From Bryum argenteum (lineage: Eukaryota > Streptophyta > Bryopsida > Bryales > Bryaceae), in NCBI GenBank assembly GCA_037043015.1, contig CM073328.1, positions 12,063,495 through 12,127,494 on the forward strand: 64,000 bases of DNA, in the 5' to 3' direction. A program made the position numbers and the translations under genes. Shown here in pieces: positions 26,639 through 40,214 of this stretch. Below the pieces are notes generated by a model. The model worked only from the letters and a program-made list of their open reading frames with translations. It did no database searches and was not told the origin of the DNA. Positions within the stretch are counted from its first letter, which is position 1, and every line of letters starts with the position of its first letter.

Positions 26639-27150
26639 AACAATCGGCAAGGGTTGGGACATGATAATGATTATTGCATGGGGGTGGTCCAAAGTATTCA
26701 TGCAACCACTGCCCATGAAATGGAACTATTTGCGTAGAATTAAATGGTTCGGTCAACACTAAAGGCATATTCGCAAATAGTGTGGTCCTCACAAATTACA
26801 ATAGGTATGGGACAACCATTCCACCAATCGGTGAGCAGCCAGCCTATCACAAGGGAAGGAATGTTTGAACTTTGAAAGGCCACAATCCAAAAACAGCAAG
26901 AAACTCTCTACAGGAAATGGATGGCTTGGTATCTCGGACCCAGTCTCTCCACCATTCACCACCCTCTTTTTTTTAGACAAATAAATAAATTGCCAAATAA
27001 ATAAATAAATAAATGGCAGGTTGCAGGTGATTCTTTTAGGGTCCTTTTTTGTGCATAAAGTGGGGGAGGTGCATTTGCAGGGGGTCGAACCAGAGAGTTC
27101 ATGGGTACTCTTAGGGGAACTAAAACCCTCTCCCATCATCCTCCACTAGT
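26639..27150. other. Spacer between two D elements
   Basis: Contains a short (aaat)n stretch at about 26975-27015. No gene recognised. Confidence 0.5.
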
Positions 27151-28085
27151 TTAACCCCTAAAAATCCAGGGGTTTCCTCGACCTCCAGAACCAAAAACTG
27201 CCATTTTTCACCTTCGTTGGGAGATGGGGAAATGGAGAAACTTTTTTTTCTGGTTTTAGACTTTGAACCGTAAGATCTTGTACCTAACTTGTATAAAAAG
27301 GACTGGTCAAAATTTCAACCGTTGGATGTTTTTCATTTGTGAGATCATAACAATCAAAGTTTGACCAACACTTTTTTTTTGCCACTGCGTGAGAGGCATT
27401 GTCTAAATGGTGCCAAGGGCAACTTGATGATTGTTATTCCAAATATTTTTCCCTCATTTTTTTTCATGTAGGTATTCAAGTTGGTTATGCTCATGCAAAA
27501 TTTTAGAGACCAATTCCACTTTTTGACCTTAATGTAAAATATTTTATGAAAGAAGGTCTAAAAACAACCATATAGTAAAACAAGCACCATGTATGATATA
27601 TTTAGTTTGAGAAAAATCTCGACGGTGAGAAGGTGCATTTATGATAATGTGAATTTTGAAAAAAAAAATCTTGGAAAAAATCCAAAATCTCGAATTTTGG
27701 CAATTTTTGAAAGAAAAAATTGTAAAATTACTAGAAATTGTGAAGATTGTTTTTGAAAGTTTTGGAGGCTGCCCTTGTAAAATTGGTAAACTTTTTGACT
27801 TCGGACACATTGGAATTTGAATAGTAATTTGGTAATGAACATATTTCTAAAAAAAAAAAATTAAAAAAAATTATTTTAAACTGCCCGATTTGGACTTGAA
27901 ACCTAAAATTTCTAGATGAAGGTTATAAAATTAAAATTTGACTTTGAAAATTTTACCACATACACATTACTGCATGTGGAGCACCCAATAAAAATCTTAG
28001 GCAAAAATATCAGTTTAAATGCTTAAAATGAGCTGCCCGAAATCTCAGAAAACCGAATCGGCTTTCCTGGATTTTTAGGGGTTAA
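27151..28085. mobile_element. TTAA-family element D, well-preserved copy (935 bp)
   Basis: Left end TTAACCCCTAAAAATCC, right end GGATTTTTAGGGGTTAA, with the match continuing inwards (AGG on one side, CCT on the other). Its left part resembles the left end of the piggyBac element at 38937 (gacctcca, accaaaaactg, caaccgttggat, gtgagatcataacaatcaaagt). It could therefore be an internally deleted derivative of it. Non-coding. Confidence 0.9.
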
Positions 28086-28289
28086 CCACTAGGGCAATTT
28101 TGAGGGTTTTTAGTTGTTTTGAGGTTGCTCACGTTCAACCTCACGGTTAGGGGGTTAAGGTCATTTTGGACCAAATCATCATGGGTTTTGGAGCATCAAA
28201 TAAGTACGGTTGATAGTACCATGCCCCCACGCAAACTGGTGAATTTTGGCACAATGGATGCTCACCTTGCCAAATTGGGAAAAAATTGG

Positions 28290-28393
28290 CATGGACTGTG
28301 CACACCCATTAAAATTGCACCTATCATGCATCATTCTTCTAATGCGCAACCTCCAAGGCACCATTTCAATGGGTCATGGGCACAGTCCATGCC
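28290..28393. repeat. Imperfect foldback of about 104 nt
   Basis: ggcatggactgtgcacaccc (28289) can pair with gggcacagtccatgcc (28378-28393), and the adjacent cccatt with aatggg, enclosing a loop of about 55 nt. It could be a small MITE or a microRNA-like hairpin. Either reading is unproved. Confidence 0.45.
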
Positions 28394-28599
28394 ATGTGGC
28401 CATTTCATGTACTGCAGGTATCAATCTTGGGGCTGATACCTACTCCCCTTTGACGAATTGCGCACTGACCTAAATCTGAAGATTTTGTATTGACAATAAC
28501 TAAAATTCCAATCTTTGGTCGATCTTTGAAGTTTCTGCGATTTAATTGATAATGGGCAGATTTTGAGACTAAATGAGCATGTACCGTAGTTCAGTTTCA

Positions 28600-29170
28600 T
28601 TTGCCTTAAAACAAAAAAGCAAAAAAGAAAAACACTCCCAGTATATGGGAAGAAAAAGAAAAGTGTTTAGAAGGTTCTAGACACCCAAAGACTTGAATGC
28701 GCTGACCTGGCGACACATCAGCAACCACGAGGAACGCTGGCCCTCCGACGACGACGACCGGAGAAGCCGGTGGCATACGACCGCCTGAGAAAGACGTGGG
28801 GGCGGAATCTGGAAAGAAGGGGATCTCGTCTGCTGGGGAAAGTTATTAACGGCCGAAAAAGAAATTGGAAACGAGGAAGTGACTCTTGGCTTGGCTTCTC
28901 CTCCGCCCAACCATCCCATCCGTCAGGTCGGTCGGTCTTGGCCCCCTAAGTAGCCATTGCACAATCTCACCCTCTTCTTCTCTTCTCTCCGCTCTCGCTT
29001 TCATTTTCCTTGCAACAAGATCGCCACCTCGCCGATCTCCTCCTTCTCTCCAGTCCATTTTTCACTTGCGATTGAAATCCTGTGAAGCGCCGCGCTCGTT
29101 TCCTCCGCCGCGGCACTTAATCGCAAAATCTTGCGCGGCGAAACTATTCTCTGGTGAGGTCGGTTGTTTA
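28600..29170 (+). promoter_or_regulatory. Probable promoter and first leader exon of the PHO1 gene
   Basis: Base composition rises sharply at about 28680. A CpG-bearing block is followed by a C/T-rich stretch (28960-29060, e.g. ctcttcttctcttctctcc) typical of plant 5' leaders. The sequence has no convincing coding frame. It is assigned to PHO1 because that is the next gene on the plus strand. Transcription start not determined. Confidence 0.45.
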
Positions 29171-32100
29171 CACCAGAAGACGTTCGGTTGCGATCAGTTT
29201 TGTGTCAGTTCCAGGGGGATGGCCTTTCTTTGCAGCTTGACAACTGATCATTTATGCATTTCCGACGTTGCGATTTAATTTGCCGTCGGTCATCATGAGT
29301 TTCAATTCGGGTCGGAGCCTTTCGGTTAGAGAGTTTCGGTTCTTGGATCGTTGAGAATAGCACATTAAGACCGATGACGTTGCAATTCTGTTTTATGTTT
29401 GCAAAGTGTAATTATTCAAGAGTATAATTACAGGCAGTGCAGATCATTTTGGAGCATGCTTGGTGTGAATCGTGGAAGTGAATTTGACGGAACTTTCTTC
29501 CTGCTTTTTTTTTATCCAGCTTCGTAGTGCATGGAGAAGCAAAATATGGTTTTTCGTTGGAGCGATTGACTTTGCGGTTTCCAATTTTCGTATGCAAATC
29601 TTAGTTATCGTGAGTTTGTGAGATTGCGGACGCTTTGATGGATTTCGTGAGATCTCGGACGCTTTAATATAGTTCGTGAATTCGTTTCGATTTTGTTAGG
29701 GATCGCAGTAGCAGAAGTGTTTTGAGCCTCTTCTTAGACTTCTTCAGCTTGGAGGATGATCCATTGTGTACTTCCGTGCTAATAATGAAGTTGCACAATT
29801 CTTTTGTAGATTTATGTCATCATGAGTTGGTAGAGATGTCTGATTGTATTCTTCAATCGTGTTTCTGGTCTTAAGTTCAGAGCCTGCTAAATTGTTGTAT
29901 TAGATGCACCTTTGTGAGAATTTACGCGCAGTTTGGACGATCTGGTGCAGACGTCGTTGATTTCAGCTTCTACGTTGAATATGATTAACCTTAATTTCCA
30001 GCTTTAGTTTCTTCAAAATAGATCTGCAATTTGCTCGATACTCCCGTCTTCTTGCCTTACTGCTGGTATCTTGATCGTAAGCTCGATAACAGTCATGCTT
30101 GTCACGGTCCTTGCCTTCACTCTGTAGGCTGCTCAATTACGTAATCTCCAGTGCTGTGAGGCGTGGCGCACATCTGTAAATCGATTGCTCTCACGTGTAA
30201 TCGGATTTGAGTTCCTTACGTATTTGTTTGAGTACATGATTTGTTATGGCCAATTCGTGTACTAAATGCGCGATGTTCACTGATCATTCGGTGCTGAAAG
30301 TATCACTTCATCATCGTTTAGTTTATGCTTACAGATTTGTCTGCATTGGAGTTGCGATCTGTACAGGAATTTATTTTCATGAGAATACTGAAGCTGTCAA
30401 CTACAGCTGATGCCTTCTTGTTTGATAGGGCTCTTCCTGGACGTGACGATTTTTTGAGTGTGCTTGTGCCTTCCGAGAACCGATAAGAGTAGATTCTGAA
30501 TTTGCTTGTATTGACAATGTATATGTACGGTTACTAGTATGATAATACGTAAGGTCTGTTCTACTGTCGTGGATCCCGTTGCTTTGTAGCTCTTTGAAGA
30601 TCTTCAGGTTTAGGCTTAAGGCATTTGCACTGAGAGCAGTAGATTTGCTAGACTTTGAAGGATCTTTCCGGATCTTTCTGAATCCTCCCTGTGATCTCGA
30701 GTCCTCAGTTACTCTTTTGCTGAGTACCCTGTCTGTGCTGTTGGGTAAATTCCTGCTCGGGATGGTAAGCTAGGATGCATTTGTAGCCTATGAAAGAAGT
30801 GACCTCTCATCTCTTTCCGTGTCGTTGAGTCAAAGATTCTTCTGGCATGACGGAGGAATCCTTACTAACTGGCTTCTGTTTTGCGTCTTTACAGCACATG
30901 GACAGATTGGGGAACACTGTACAATTACCGAGGAAGTTCAGATCGACGTTTTGAAGTATGGGAAGCTGCGGTACTTCTGGCTTTACATGCTGAGGCTGAC
31001 ACAACTGGGAGCGTTTGCTGGGGAATATCTGGTCGACCGTATTATGGTTCAAGGGCAGGCAACTTCTTAGGTGGTCTTTTTAATCAACTCATCAACCCAC
31101 GAGAGCGACTTGTGATTCACTGATAGTCTCGTTTGGCCACCCATGTCTCCCATTTATCTTGTAAGTTTGGCAGCCGGTTACCTGCCCTTATTTGCATGAA
31201 GGCCCTGTTTATCAGCGAATGAACTACTCATGTACTTCGAATTGTTGATAGATTTGAGAACGAGATGGTACAGACCTGTACGTCTGGACCATATTAGGCC
31301 CGAGGCTTAAAACCCTGGAAATTGGAGGCGATTAGCAAAGTGGCCTTTTATATGTGAGAGCTGAGAAGAGGCGAAACGCATGTGAAATGTCGGATCGGAA
31401 TGTACAGTCATGGAATGCTCATGATTAGCTACTCACAAGTACGATTATAGCATTAATCTCGCCGGCTAACTAGCGTACTGTACATGAAAGTGGTACCAGG
31501 ATGGATATTGAAGGCAGTTAGAGTGACATTCTCATCAGTGTGCGGGAGTTTGTTGTGATTGTAAACGGTGGGCTGGGGCTACATTCTTGTGACTAGCTTC
31601 TTAAATTAGGAAGAAGAGAATATCCTGAATAGAGAAAGCGAAGCATATGCCTGTGTACCAAGCAATTGATGAGAATTATGAGTATACAGGTAGTACGGCT
31701 CGCTTCTGTACTCATTGTGAGCAAGTGTGGCTTTATATCTAAAACAATACCCAATCAGTTTCTGAAGCTACAAAGTGCTAAGCAGGTGGGGTCAAGGTTG
31801 AGATTTTAGGGTGGACTGAGAACCTCAGGACTAGTGGGCTTACTGAGAGTCGAACAGACTAGAAGTCTATAGGCTCTGCGGCAGGACTTGACTTCAGTGT
31901 TAGCCTTTAAAACTCATCTTGCGTTTTGAAATTCTAACTCGTTATCTGGTCCTTGTTTTCCTCAGCATTTCATCGTGAAAGAAGAGACGTCTTTGCTTTA
32001 TGTCCAATGCACTTAAAAATTCCTCTGACGAATCTGTACGTAAGCTATGCATTCTTAGCTCTTAATACTTGTTTGAAGCTGATTTTTGACAAAACTAAAA

Positions 32101-32868
32101 TTTTCTCGTCGCATACTCGATCACAGATATTTTTGGCCTCTAGTTAGTAGTCTACTCTTCTCAGGATCAACCTTATGATATCTCATATTACGATTCGCTA
32201 GTTTAGTTAATCCTTGATCAGGGCATGGGTGCAATTTTTGAGATTACCATGTTCGCAGTGGCCTCTGAGTTCCAATTTCATGACCAGGTTATTTCTGATG
32301 TTCTGATTAGAGCTGAGAAGAAACTGCAATTGATTAGGATATGCGGAAATAGTTGTGTAGTTTTTCACTTCATGGGTCATTCGTCTGTTGCTGCAGGCAG
32401 CTGTATTCAAATTAGCTCATGATCGCATTTATCATTGATTTCACTATTGGTCTGACTCAGCTAAGGTTCGAAGTTCGGGAACTATGCATTTACAATGTCT
32501 TGCGATGTATGCAGGAAACATTGGAGAATATTATTGCCATTTATCGGAGCAACTCGGGCTCATGAGCCCTACTTGTGCTAAATTTGGACCAAATGCTGTA
32601 TCGGAAGCACCGGAAGGATGCATGCACAGATGAAGCTCCAGATTGCTCGCATCATCAACAATGACCAGATCAAGGTCATTAGGCCTGACTGGCTTCTATC
32701 TGCTTTGAGCTACAAAGTGAACATATATGATAGTCGGCCTTAGCGAGCAGGTCAGCCGACCTGCTTGTACGAGAACGCAAACGGGGATAGTGTCTATTAC
32801 TGCAAGACACATTTCAATTCTGCTCTTAAGGCGGTGCTATGTGTTGGGCCAGTGCTGTGTACAAAGCA
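29171..32868 (+). other. Long 5' leader / leader intron of the PHO1 gene (inferred)
   Basis: Roughly 3.7 kb of balanced-composition DNA with no repeats and no coding family. It contains many T-rich tracts and AG sites suitable for leader introns. Short open frames look random. An independent non-coding transcript is another possibility. Confidence 0.35.
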
Positions 32869-35800
32869 ATGGTCAAGTTTGCAAAGCAATTGGAACTACA
32901 GTTGGTGCCGGAATGGAGAGGAGCCTATTGTCAGTATAAACTCTTGAAGAAAAGCTTGAATAAGATTAAACAGAATCCTTTGGAAATTCCAGACGGCCCT
33001 GGATTGAGCTCCAACTCTGGAGGTGCTCTTGATCGCGGGCAGAGTCGTCGAAATAGCTTCTGGTCTCATATTGATCTTATTCAGGTAACTTTCTTGAAGC
33101 ACTCTCTGGAAACATTCAGTATCTTGTTTGATGAACTCAGCATAGTATAGGTTATATTGAGAACCTTGATAACCTGGTTATTGTTCTCAGATTTTGAACT
33201 TAGGGTTCACTTTACATCGACAGTTCCTGTTTACTTGAATAATGTCAAGGATGCTGCAGCTTTAGATCTTGCATTGAAGTGGTCACTCCTTTCAATTCTG
33301 CTCGTCAGGTACATAATAAGAAATCAGAGGACGGAGATGACTTCGTTTACGAAACAGAGCTATTAGGGCCAATCGCTCGCTCTACATATGATCAAGCCTT
33401 TTTCGAAAACTTGGATGCCCAGCTCAATAAAGTAAATAACTTTTATAGACGAAAGGAGGAGGAGTTTGTACAGCGAGGTTCCATTTTAGACAAGCAGATA
33501 TGTGCACTTACGGGTGTAAAGAAACTATTGGAGCAAGGCCGCCTTAGGCAAGATGAATATGGTGCCAGCGCGAGGCACTCCGAACTTGGTACATTCTGCC
33601 ATACCCTTGCCATTATGTTGAATCGAATTCGGGTAGGTTACTGTATATATCTGTATTCGCATAGGGCATCGATTATATATCTGTATTCGCGTAGGGCATC
33701 GATTTTATGGCTGATGTGAAAAGGACACAAATGCCTTCGCTAGTGGTGAAATGGCTCTTGACGTGATCCGTCGGCGTTCTGCTTGTGACGTCATGGCCTT
33801 GCAGATGTAAATTCCTCGTACAAATGCTTAATGTTTGTTGCATGAGCAACTTTCTTAGAACGTTAAAACCATGATTGCTTCAGGGGACGCCTTGGCAAAT
33901 ATGGAGGCAGGACTATTCGAACAAAATGACGAGCTCCTCGAGTCCATTGCTAAGGCCACTTACGCTGCAACTGGTGTGCCCAGCTTGCCTGTGCGGCGAA
34001 GGGCAATTGAACCAGCGGAATCCAGTTCTCTTGGATCTACATCGACAAGTACTACAACTTCGACAGAGGTTCCTGTAGGTAGTCTTTCAAGGAATTCAAG
34101 TGCCAACCAAGTGAGACTTATCATTCCACGCACTACCCCTGCAGCTACTATTGCAGCACTTACACAGATGCTCTGGGAAGACGTCTTCCGACAGTCAAAA
34201 CGAGCTTCAACGGCTTACAGGGGGAGGGAGGACTATACCGTCAGTCAGAAGAAGGTTCAGAGTGCCACAATTATGTTACGGGCAGCATATATTGAGTTTT
34301 ATCGTGGGCTTGGTTTGCTGAAAAGCTTCAGGTTGGCAATTTCTCGTGTCTATTCTCTCAAGTTCTTTATGGAACATTTGAGTAGGCAGCTCTTGTATTC
34401 CTTTTTCGGGTAGAGGTTTCTGTCGGATCCATCACCTTGTTCACGCTGTATTTTCTGATGGTTGAATTTTTAGGTCATAGTATCATATCATATCATTTCA
34501 TCTTTAAATAACCAAACTCACCCAACTTGATGGAACTTCTGGCAGCTCATTGAACGTCCTTGCATTCGCCAAAATCATGAAGAAATATGACAAGGTGTGT
34601 ACGGACTAAACATATACTTGTACACTGCGGAACTGTTACTTGCTTCCATATATTTGTAGAACGATTGAACATACAACAAACCGCAGTTCAAATGGTCACT
34701 TAGTACACTTGCATTTAGAATGTGCGGGCGTCAAAGTCTTTAGAGGATTTCTTGTCTCTTTTATGATGTAGTATAGCTGCCAATTTAATCCTTCTGGTCG
34801 TCACTTGCAAGCAGTTGCATGTTTCAACTCTTGTATGCTTCTTCGTGCACTTCCGAATAAGCGTCACGAATTAAGCCTCTCTCGTTCATCATAAGCAGGT
34901 TACTGGCTTACGCATAGCCGAGAAGTACATGCAACATGTGGAGCGTACATATGTTAGCAGCTCTGACAAGGTGAGTGTTTCTCTTGATCCTCATGTTCAC
35001 CTCCTTCCTATCATCCTCTTCTTTCATTCTAAGTTCGTTGTGGCACAAATACAGAAGTCCCTCTTGATGCTGAAAGTAATCAATGGAATTTATTGCCTAC
35101 CTCCTCTCAGGTTCAATTACTGATGGATAAAGTTGAGGAAGTTTTCACGGATCATTTCACACAAGGACATCGTCGACAGGCAATGGCGGCTCTGAGGCCC
35201 ATGCAAGCACCAGCGTCCCATCATGTGACATATTTCCTTGGTACTAAATTCTCACTAACTGATCATGACGCTGTCGTTTTACATGCAATCTTAACGAAGT
35301 CGATACATTGACTGAGGTGCAGTGCAAATTCCGTCTAAATTAACCTACCTACACAGACTGATTGAAAATTCCCTGGAATTTTTCTGCAGTAAGAATCGTA
35401 TGAAGAAACCTGTAGCTGCAGCATTTCCTAAATTTTGTTCAGGTGTCCATCTCCTGATGGAATCACAGCTTTACTGTGATTTAAGCTCTTGCTTATGCAT
35501 TACTTTGAGCTGGAGTCTAGTATATAAAATGTGGAATTTTGCGATAATTAAACATTACAGAGGAAAATATTTTCATAGTTTCTATGCTGGGATACCTTCA
35601 CGAGTTTATACATTTATTCAATATCAGCAATTTGTTAACAGGCCTTTTGGGCAGGCTTCTTCACTGGGTGTTCTGTGGCACTGATGGCGGCATTTGGCAT
35701 CCTCCTTCGCTTAGATGGAGATTATAATGACAAAGGCAGACTTAGTTATCTACATACAATTTTCCCTACTTTCAGGTACTGCCATTCACATGTCAAGCCC

Positions 35801-37982
35801 TGTATTTTCTGCTGTTTCAAAAGTTTGTGTGTCGGCTTTTCTTAATTTTTTTGTTTGTTTGTATGAAAACATGCAATCCTTTTAAACCTTGAGCAATTCC
35901 AGGACATCCTGACGTGAGTTCGTTGCGGTTCTTTGTGGTTTCTCTCGTTGGATTACTTGTGTTTGGGGATTCCGTAAGTAGATTCTGGTACTGATGAATC
36001 TCGAAATATGATTGTGGTGATGAACAGCATGCTAGCACTCATCCTCTTTCACATGTATCTTTACGGGTGGAATATCTTTCTATGGAGGCGTGCGCGCATC
36101 AACTATGCCTTCATATTCGAGTTTTCCCCTGGTTCAGAGTTAAGATACAGAGAAGTACTGCTAGTGTGTACGGGATTGACCACGATACTGATTGGAGCCA
36201 TGGTGCTTCATTTGAGCATTCATTCTACGCTGGTTGAAGGACAAGCATCCCCGTATATTGACCTTATTCCTCTTGCAGTGATGCTGGTAAGTCCCTTCCT
36301 TGGCATGGATTCCACCAATCTAATGCACAGTCTTATTTGAATTCTTTACAGAATTCAACAGAATTTGCTAAGCCTTTGAATGTACATGAGACAGATGTTT
36401 TTGGCGCTACTATTCAATCCTCTAAATGTGTGTTACCGCGCCAGCCGCTTCTTCTTTCTGAACGTGTTGCTGCATATTATCTGTGCGCCGCTTTACAAGG
36501 TTCTTATACTTCGACATTTACTGGTTGACACGTGCATACGGAGTGCAGTAAAGCTCTAGTTCTTGGTGGAGTGTCTAGTGTGCATTTGTTTCTTTGTAAA
36601 TTCTATGATATCCAGGAAACACCAATGTATTTTTGCTTAATGGTCAAGGGATGTGTTTCTTGACCTTCAGGTGGTGCTGGCTGATTTTTTCGTCGCAGAC
36701 CAGCTCACAAGCCAGGTTGGAATTTCTGGCTCCTCGCCTGTGAACGTCAATAGTTGTTTCATGCATTCGATTGGCTTGTAGACGAGATCTACATTATCAG
36801 ACACTCACAGATAAGACACATTCAAGCTTTTGGAAGGCACTGATGTCAGTATCGAAATCTGACTAACGAAAAGCATGAACAGGTCCCGTCGTTGAGGAAT
36901 TTGGAGTTTGTGCTATGCTACTATTGTGGCGGCTATTTCCTGAGCAGAGATAGTGATGCCTGCAACAACAGCAAGCGCTTCGAGCATTGGACCTATGTCA
37001 TAGCCTTGTTACCCTATTGGTGGCGGTTTTGGCAGGTATATATATATGTTCGCTTGGTACTTCCTCTTGAAAGCATGATGTTAAAACTTGCTGCGACTTT
37101 CGGTTAGTTTCCCTGATGATTGCAGAGCAGTTCAGTTCATGCGACATCCTTCACTTATGAATTCTACAATAAACGAGAAGCCGAGAATTGAGTGTGCGTC
37201 TTGTATTTGCAGTGTTTCAGACGCTGGGCTGAGGAGAGGGAGTCGGCGCATATGGCAAACGCTGGCAAGTATTTGTCAGCAATGGCTGCAGTAGCATTGA
37301 AAATAACGTACTCCAAGAATTCAGGGGCTGGGTGGTTGGCAATGTTTTTCATTGCTTCAACTGTTGCAACCATTTATCAAGTATATTGGGACACCGTAAT
37401 CGACTGGGGCCTCCTCCGACGGGACTCGAAGAATAAGTGGTTAAGAGACGAACTACTCATAAAGCGGAAGTGGATATATTTTGCATCCATGGTATCACAT
37501 CACTTCCACTCCTCACTTGAATGATGTGCAATCATTTTCTTCGTGATTTTCTTGAGCTCGATCCGCGCATAGGGCAGGCCACTATCACGAATGGATATTG
37601 AATGTTAGCATGACACTGTCGTTCCTTGCAGGCATTGAATATTGTACTAAGACTGGCGTGGATACAATCCATGACGCATCTGACTTTCGGATCACTGGAC
37701 AGCTCTGTCATGGACTTCATCTTTGCTGCTCTTGAGATTCTTCGTCGAGGTCACTGGAATTTTTACAGGTCTCCATTTCTACCCGATTATGCTGTATAAG
37801 ATCACCACGTGTAAAATTGCCTCAAGCACCTGATGTATTGTCATTGATTGCCATTTCTGCAGATTAACGAACGATTCATTTATGTTTTCAGGTTAGAAAA
37901 TGAGCATCTAAACAATGTGGGCAGATATCGAGCTACGAAGCAAGTCCCGTTGCCATTTGAGGATACCAACCCCGAAATGTAG
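32869..37982 (+). CDS. PHO1: PHO1-family SPX-EXS phosphate exporter
   Basis: Proposed coding exons: 32869-33084, 33309-33632, 33859-34331, 34546-34594, 34899-34970, 35111-35240, 35655-35775, 36028-36286, 36395-36499, 36671-36715, 36883-37035, 37213-37491, 37632-37768, 37892-37982. All join in phase and give about 817 aa, normal for PHO1. The N-terminus [17 protein letters not shown] with KLLKK is the inositol-pyrophosphate-sensing SPX domain, which ends around [10 protein letters not shown] (residue 354). Membrane segments follow ([68 protein letters not shown]). The EXS domain shows [38 protein letters not shown] and [14 protein letters not shown]1 proteins export phosphate from Golgi/plasma membranes. 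The weakest junction is the start of exon 3, where an open stretch at 33724-33806 does not fit the phase and was left out. Confidence 0.93.
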
Positions 37983-38936
37983 CAGCAGCAGGTGCAAGCA
38001 ATTTTTGCCTTCATTTCATCAAGACGACTGTACAAGCCATAGAGCACTGGCTCATCTGAAGCTGAGCCGGAGCTTCGAGCAATTATTCACCTTTGGTGTA
38101 CATTGACCCCGGATTAGATGAAGCTGCCGACCTTCAATGGTAGGCCAAGCCAACCCCTCGTAGCTTTGAGGGACGGCATCTCCTGAGTCACCCCAATTCA
38201 TGATCATTCTCTAGTTCTAGCATCATTCATTGTGCCCTCCATTCTTGTGTGAAGTTGCACCAATCAATTTTACACTCTCCAGTTTTCGCATACTGGGCTT
38301 CTCACAACCGACTCAGGTCTCCAACCTCATTCTGCCCTGGTTCTTGACTATGCACATGACTGTCAGTGTGCAGGTGGTGTCGTGTTTCGAGACATGGTTA
38401 TGCAAGAGCTTTAGTAACATATGAAAATGGTAAATCCTGAAATGAGCCGCTTGTGTCTGGTGTGCGAAAGTACACTTGCTGAGTTATATTCTTGTATAAG
38501 GGAGAGTGCTTAATAATGGAATTTCAGATGAAGTAAACAGTGTGAGCAATTTTCATGCATGGGTAAAGGAACTGGAAGGATAGTAAAAGTGACTTCATCA
38601 TTTTTGGACTCTTTTACAATTTGTTACGAATTTTTGAAGGTGGTCTCATAAGCGGTTCTAAAATGGTGTCCTAATTTTTACCCTATAATGTTTGCCGTGA
38701 GTACATGCTCCTATGGAGTGAAGAAGCTATTATGTACCTTTGGATCAAGAAGCTTAGTGCTCCATTGTTGGGATTGCTTGGAAACTCTGCAAGAAAGCTT
38801 ACAAATGTATGTATGATTAGAGTGATTTGAGATGGGCTTTATTATGCAATAGAATGTACCCATGTCCCCTGAACATGTCTTATCTTTGGATGTCATTCTT
38901 CTATGTCATTCCTTCAACTTTTGTAACATCACCACT
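37983..38936 (+). other. 3' UTR and 3' flank of the PHO1 gene
   Basis: Non-coding, T-rich sequence after the stop codon, up to the left end of the piggyBac-type element. The polyadenylation site could not be placed with confidence. Confidence 0.5.
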
Positions 38937-39602
38937 TTTACCCCTAAAGTTCCTTGTGTTTTCAAGACCTCCAATACCGAAGACTGCGATTTTAGACCAC
39001 CATGTGGAAATTGAGGCACAGTAAGAAATAATCCAATTTTTATATACTTCAATCCGAAAGATCTTAAATGTAACTACACTACCATATAAACTAGCACGTA
39101 AAATTTCAACCGTCAAATTTTCACCATTTGCGAGATCATGATGTTCAAAGTTGGTTCAAGAGTTTTTTTAGTCTTGCCCAAAAGACATGGTCTACTTTGT
39201 GCCTAGGGCAATTTGACGATTGTTATCCCAAACATTTTGCTCATATTTTTTTCCATGTAGGGCATCAAGTTGGGCATGTGCATGCAAAATCTTAGATTCT
39301 TAGTTATGTTTTTGAGTCTTTATCTAAACATTTTTTACGAAGGTGGTCTACAAATGCTCTTCATGTGAAAATTGGGGTAATAGTGCAAAACCACTATCTC
39401 CACAATGAATTTTACAAAAGTGAATGATGACAATGTGTATTTATGGTATCGTGAAATTTAGAAAAATAAATTAAATAATTGTAATAAAATTTCAATTCTG
39501 GGGTGATTTTTGAAGGTAAAGTGCATATATGTATTAGAAAATTAGAGAGGGCAGTACATGAAGAATGGGACACTCTCTTTCTTCAAAGGGTCCATCATTT
39601 TT

Positions 39603-39713
39603 ACATTGGCAGAGCCATAGATGGCCTTGCTAGAAGGATAAATAAGGCCTTCGTGTTTTACATTTGCAGAGCCATAGATGGCCTTGCTAGAAGAATAAAT
39701 GAGGCCTTCGTGT
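39603..39713. repeat. Two tandem copies of a 57-bp unit
   Basis: The unit contains gcagagccatagatggcctt and ends ggccttcgtg. Two near-identical copies lie within the left part of the piggyBac-type element. Confidence 0.85.
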
Positions 39714-40214
39714 AGGCTGCAAGCAATAAATGCCACAAATACATCCTAATGGTGTGAACTGAAACAAGATGGAAGAAGTTGTTGCGACCTCGACATCACC
39801 TCTTGAGCATGAACTGTGCCTAACAAACTTCGACACCTCTGAAGGAAAAGTTTTTAAAAAATAAAAAAATGTCAGCTTATGCCAGGAGAAGGCCAATGAC
39901 TTTTGCTCTCGTTTTGAGGTTGTTGTCCACGGACTCCACCCTACTATTGAATGAAAGTAATAGGGAGTGTGGCAGTGTGGCTAGCATGCCTTGTGACTCC
40001 AATATGCATAAAAGGACAAAAAAGTCAATTAACGAAATTGTTTTTAAGTATTGTTATGGGTAGAGCTTGATCACATCACTCAAATTCAACACATATCACA
40101 AATTTTGAATAAAGTAAAGGATTCCAAAGGACAAGATAAAGTAATGAGAATGATATTTTCAAGGACTTACATGGAATCAATTAGGACGTTGGTGGCAATG
40201 TGTAGTTCCGTGTG

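Noticed and set aside
27600-27840. Phe/Lys-rich open frames inside element D
   Set aside because: AT-rich composition artefacts; they are not conserved between the two D copies.
33724-33806. Extra PHO1 exon with [13 protein letters not shown]-type sequence
   Set aside because: Good splice-like borders, but it enters in phase 0 and leaves in phase 2, and no downstream acceptor restores the exon 3 frame. Exon 2 joins exon 3 cleanly without it.
35641-35654. Earlier acceptor (aacag) for the PHO1 membrane exon
   Set aside because: Using it shifts the frame out of the conserved FFTGCSVAL segment. The acceptor at 35654 keeps the frame.
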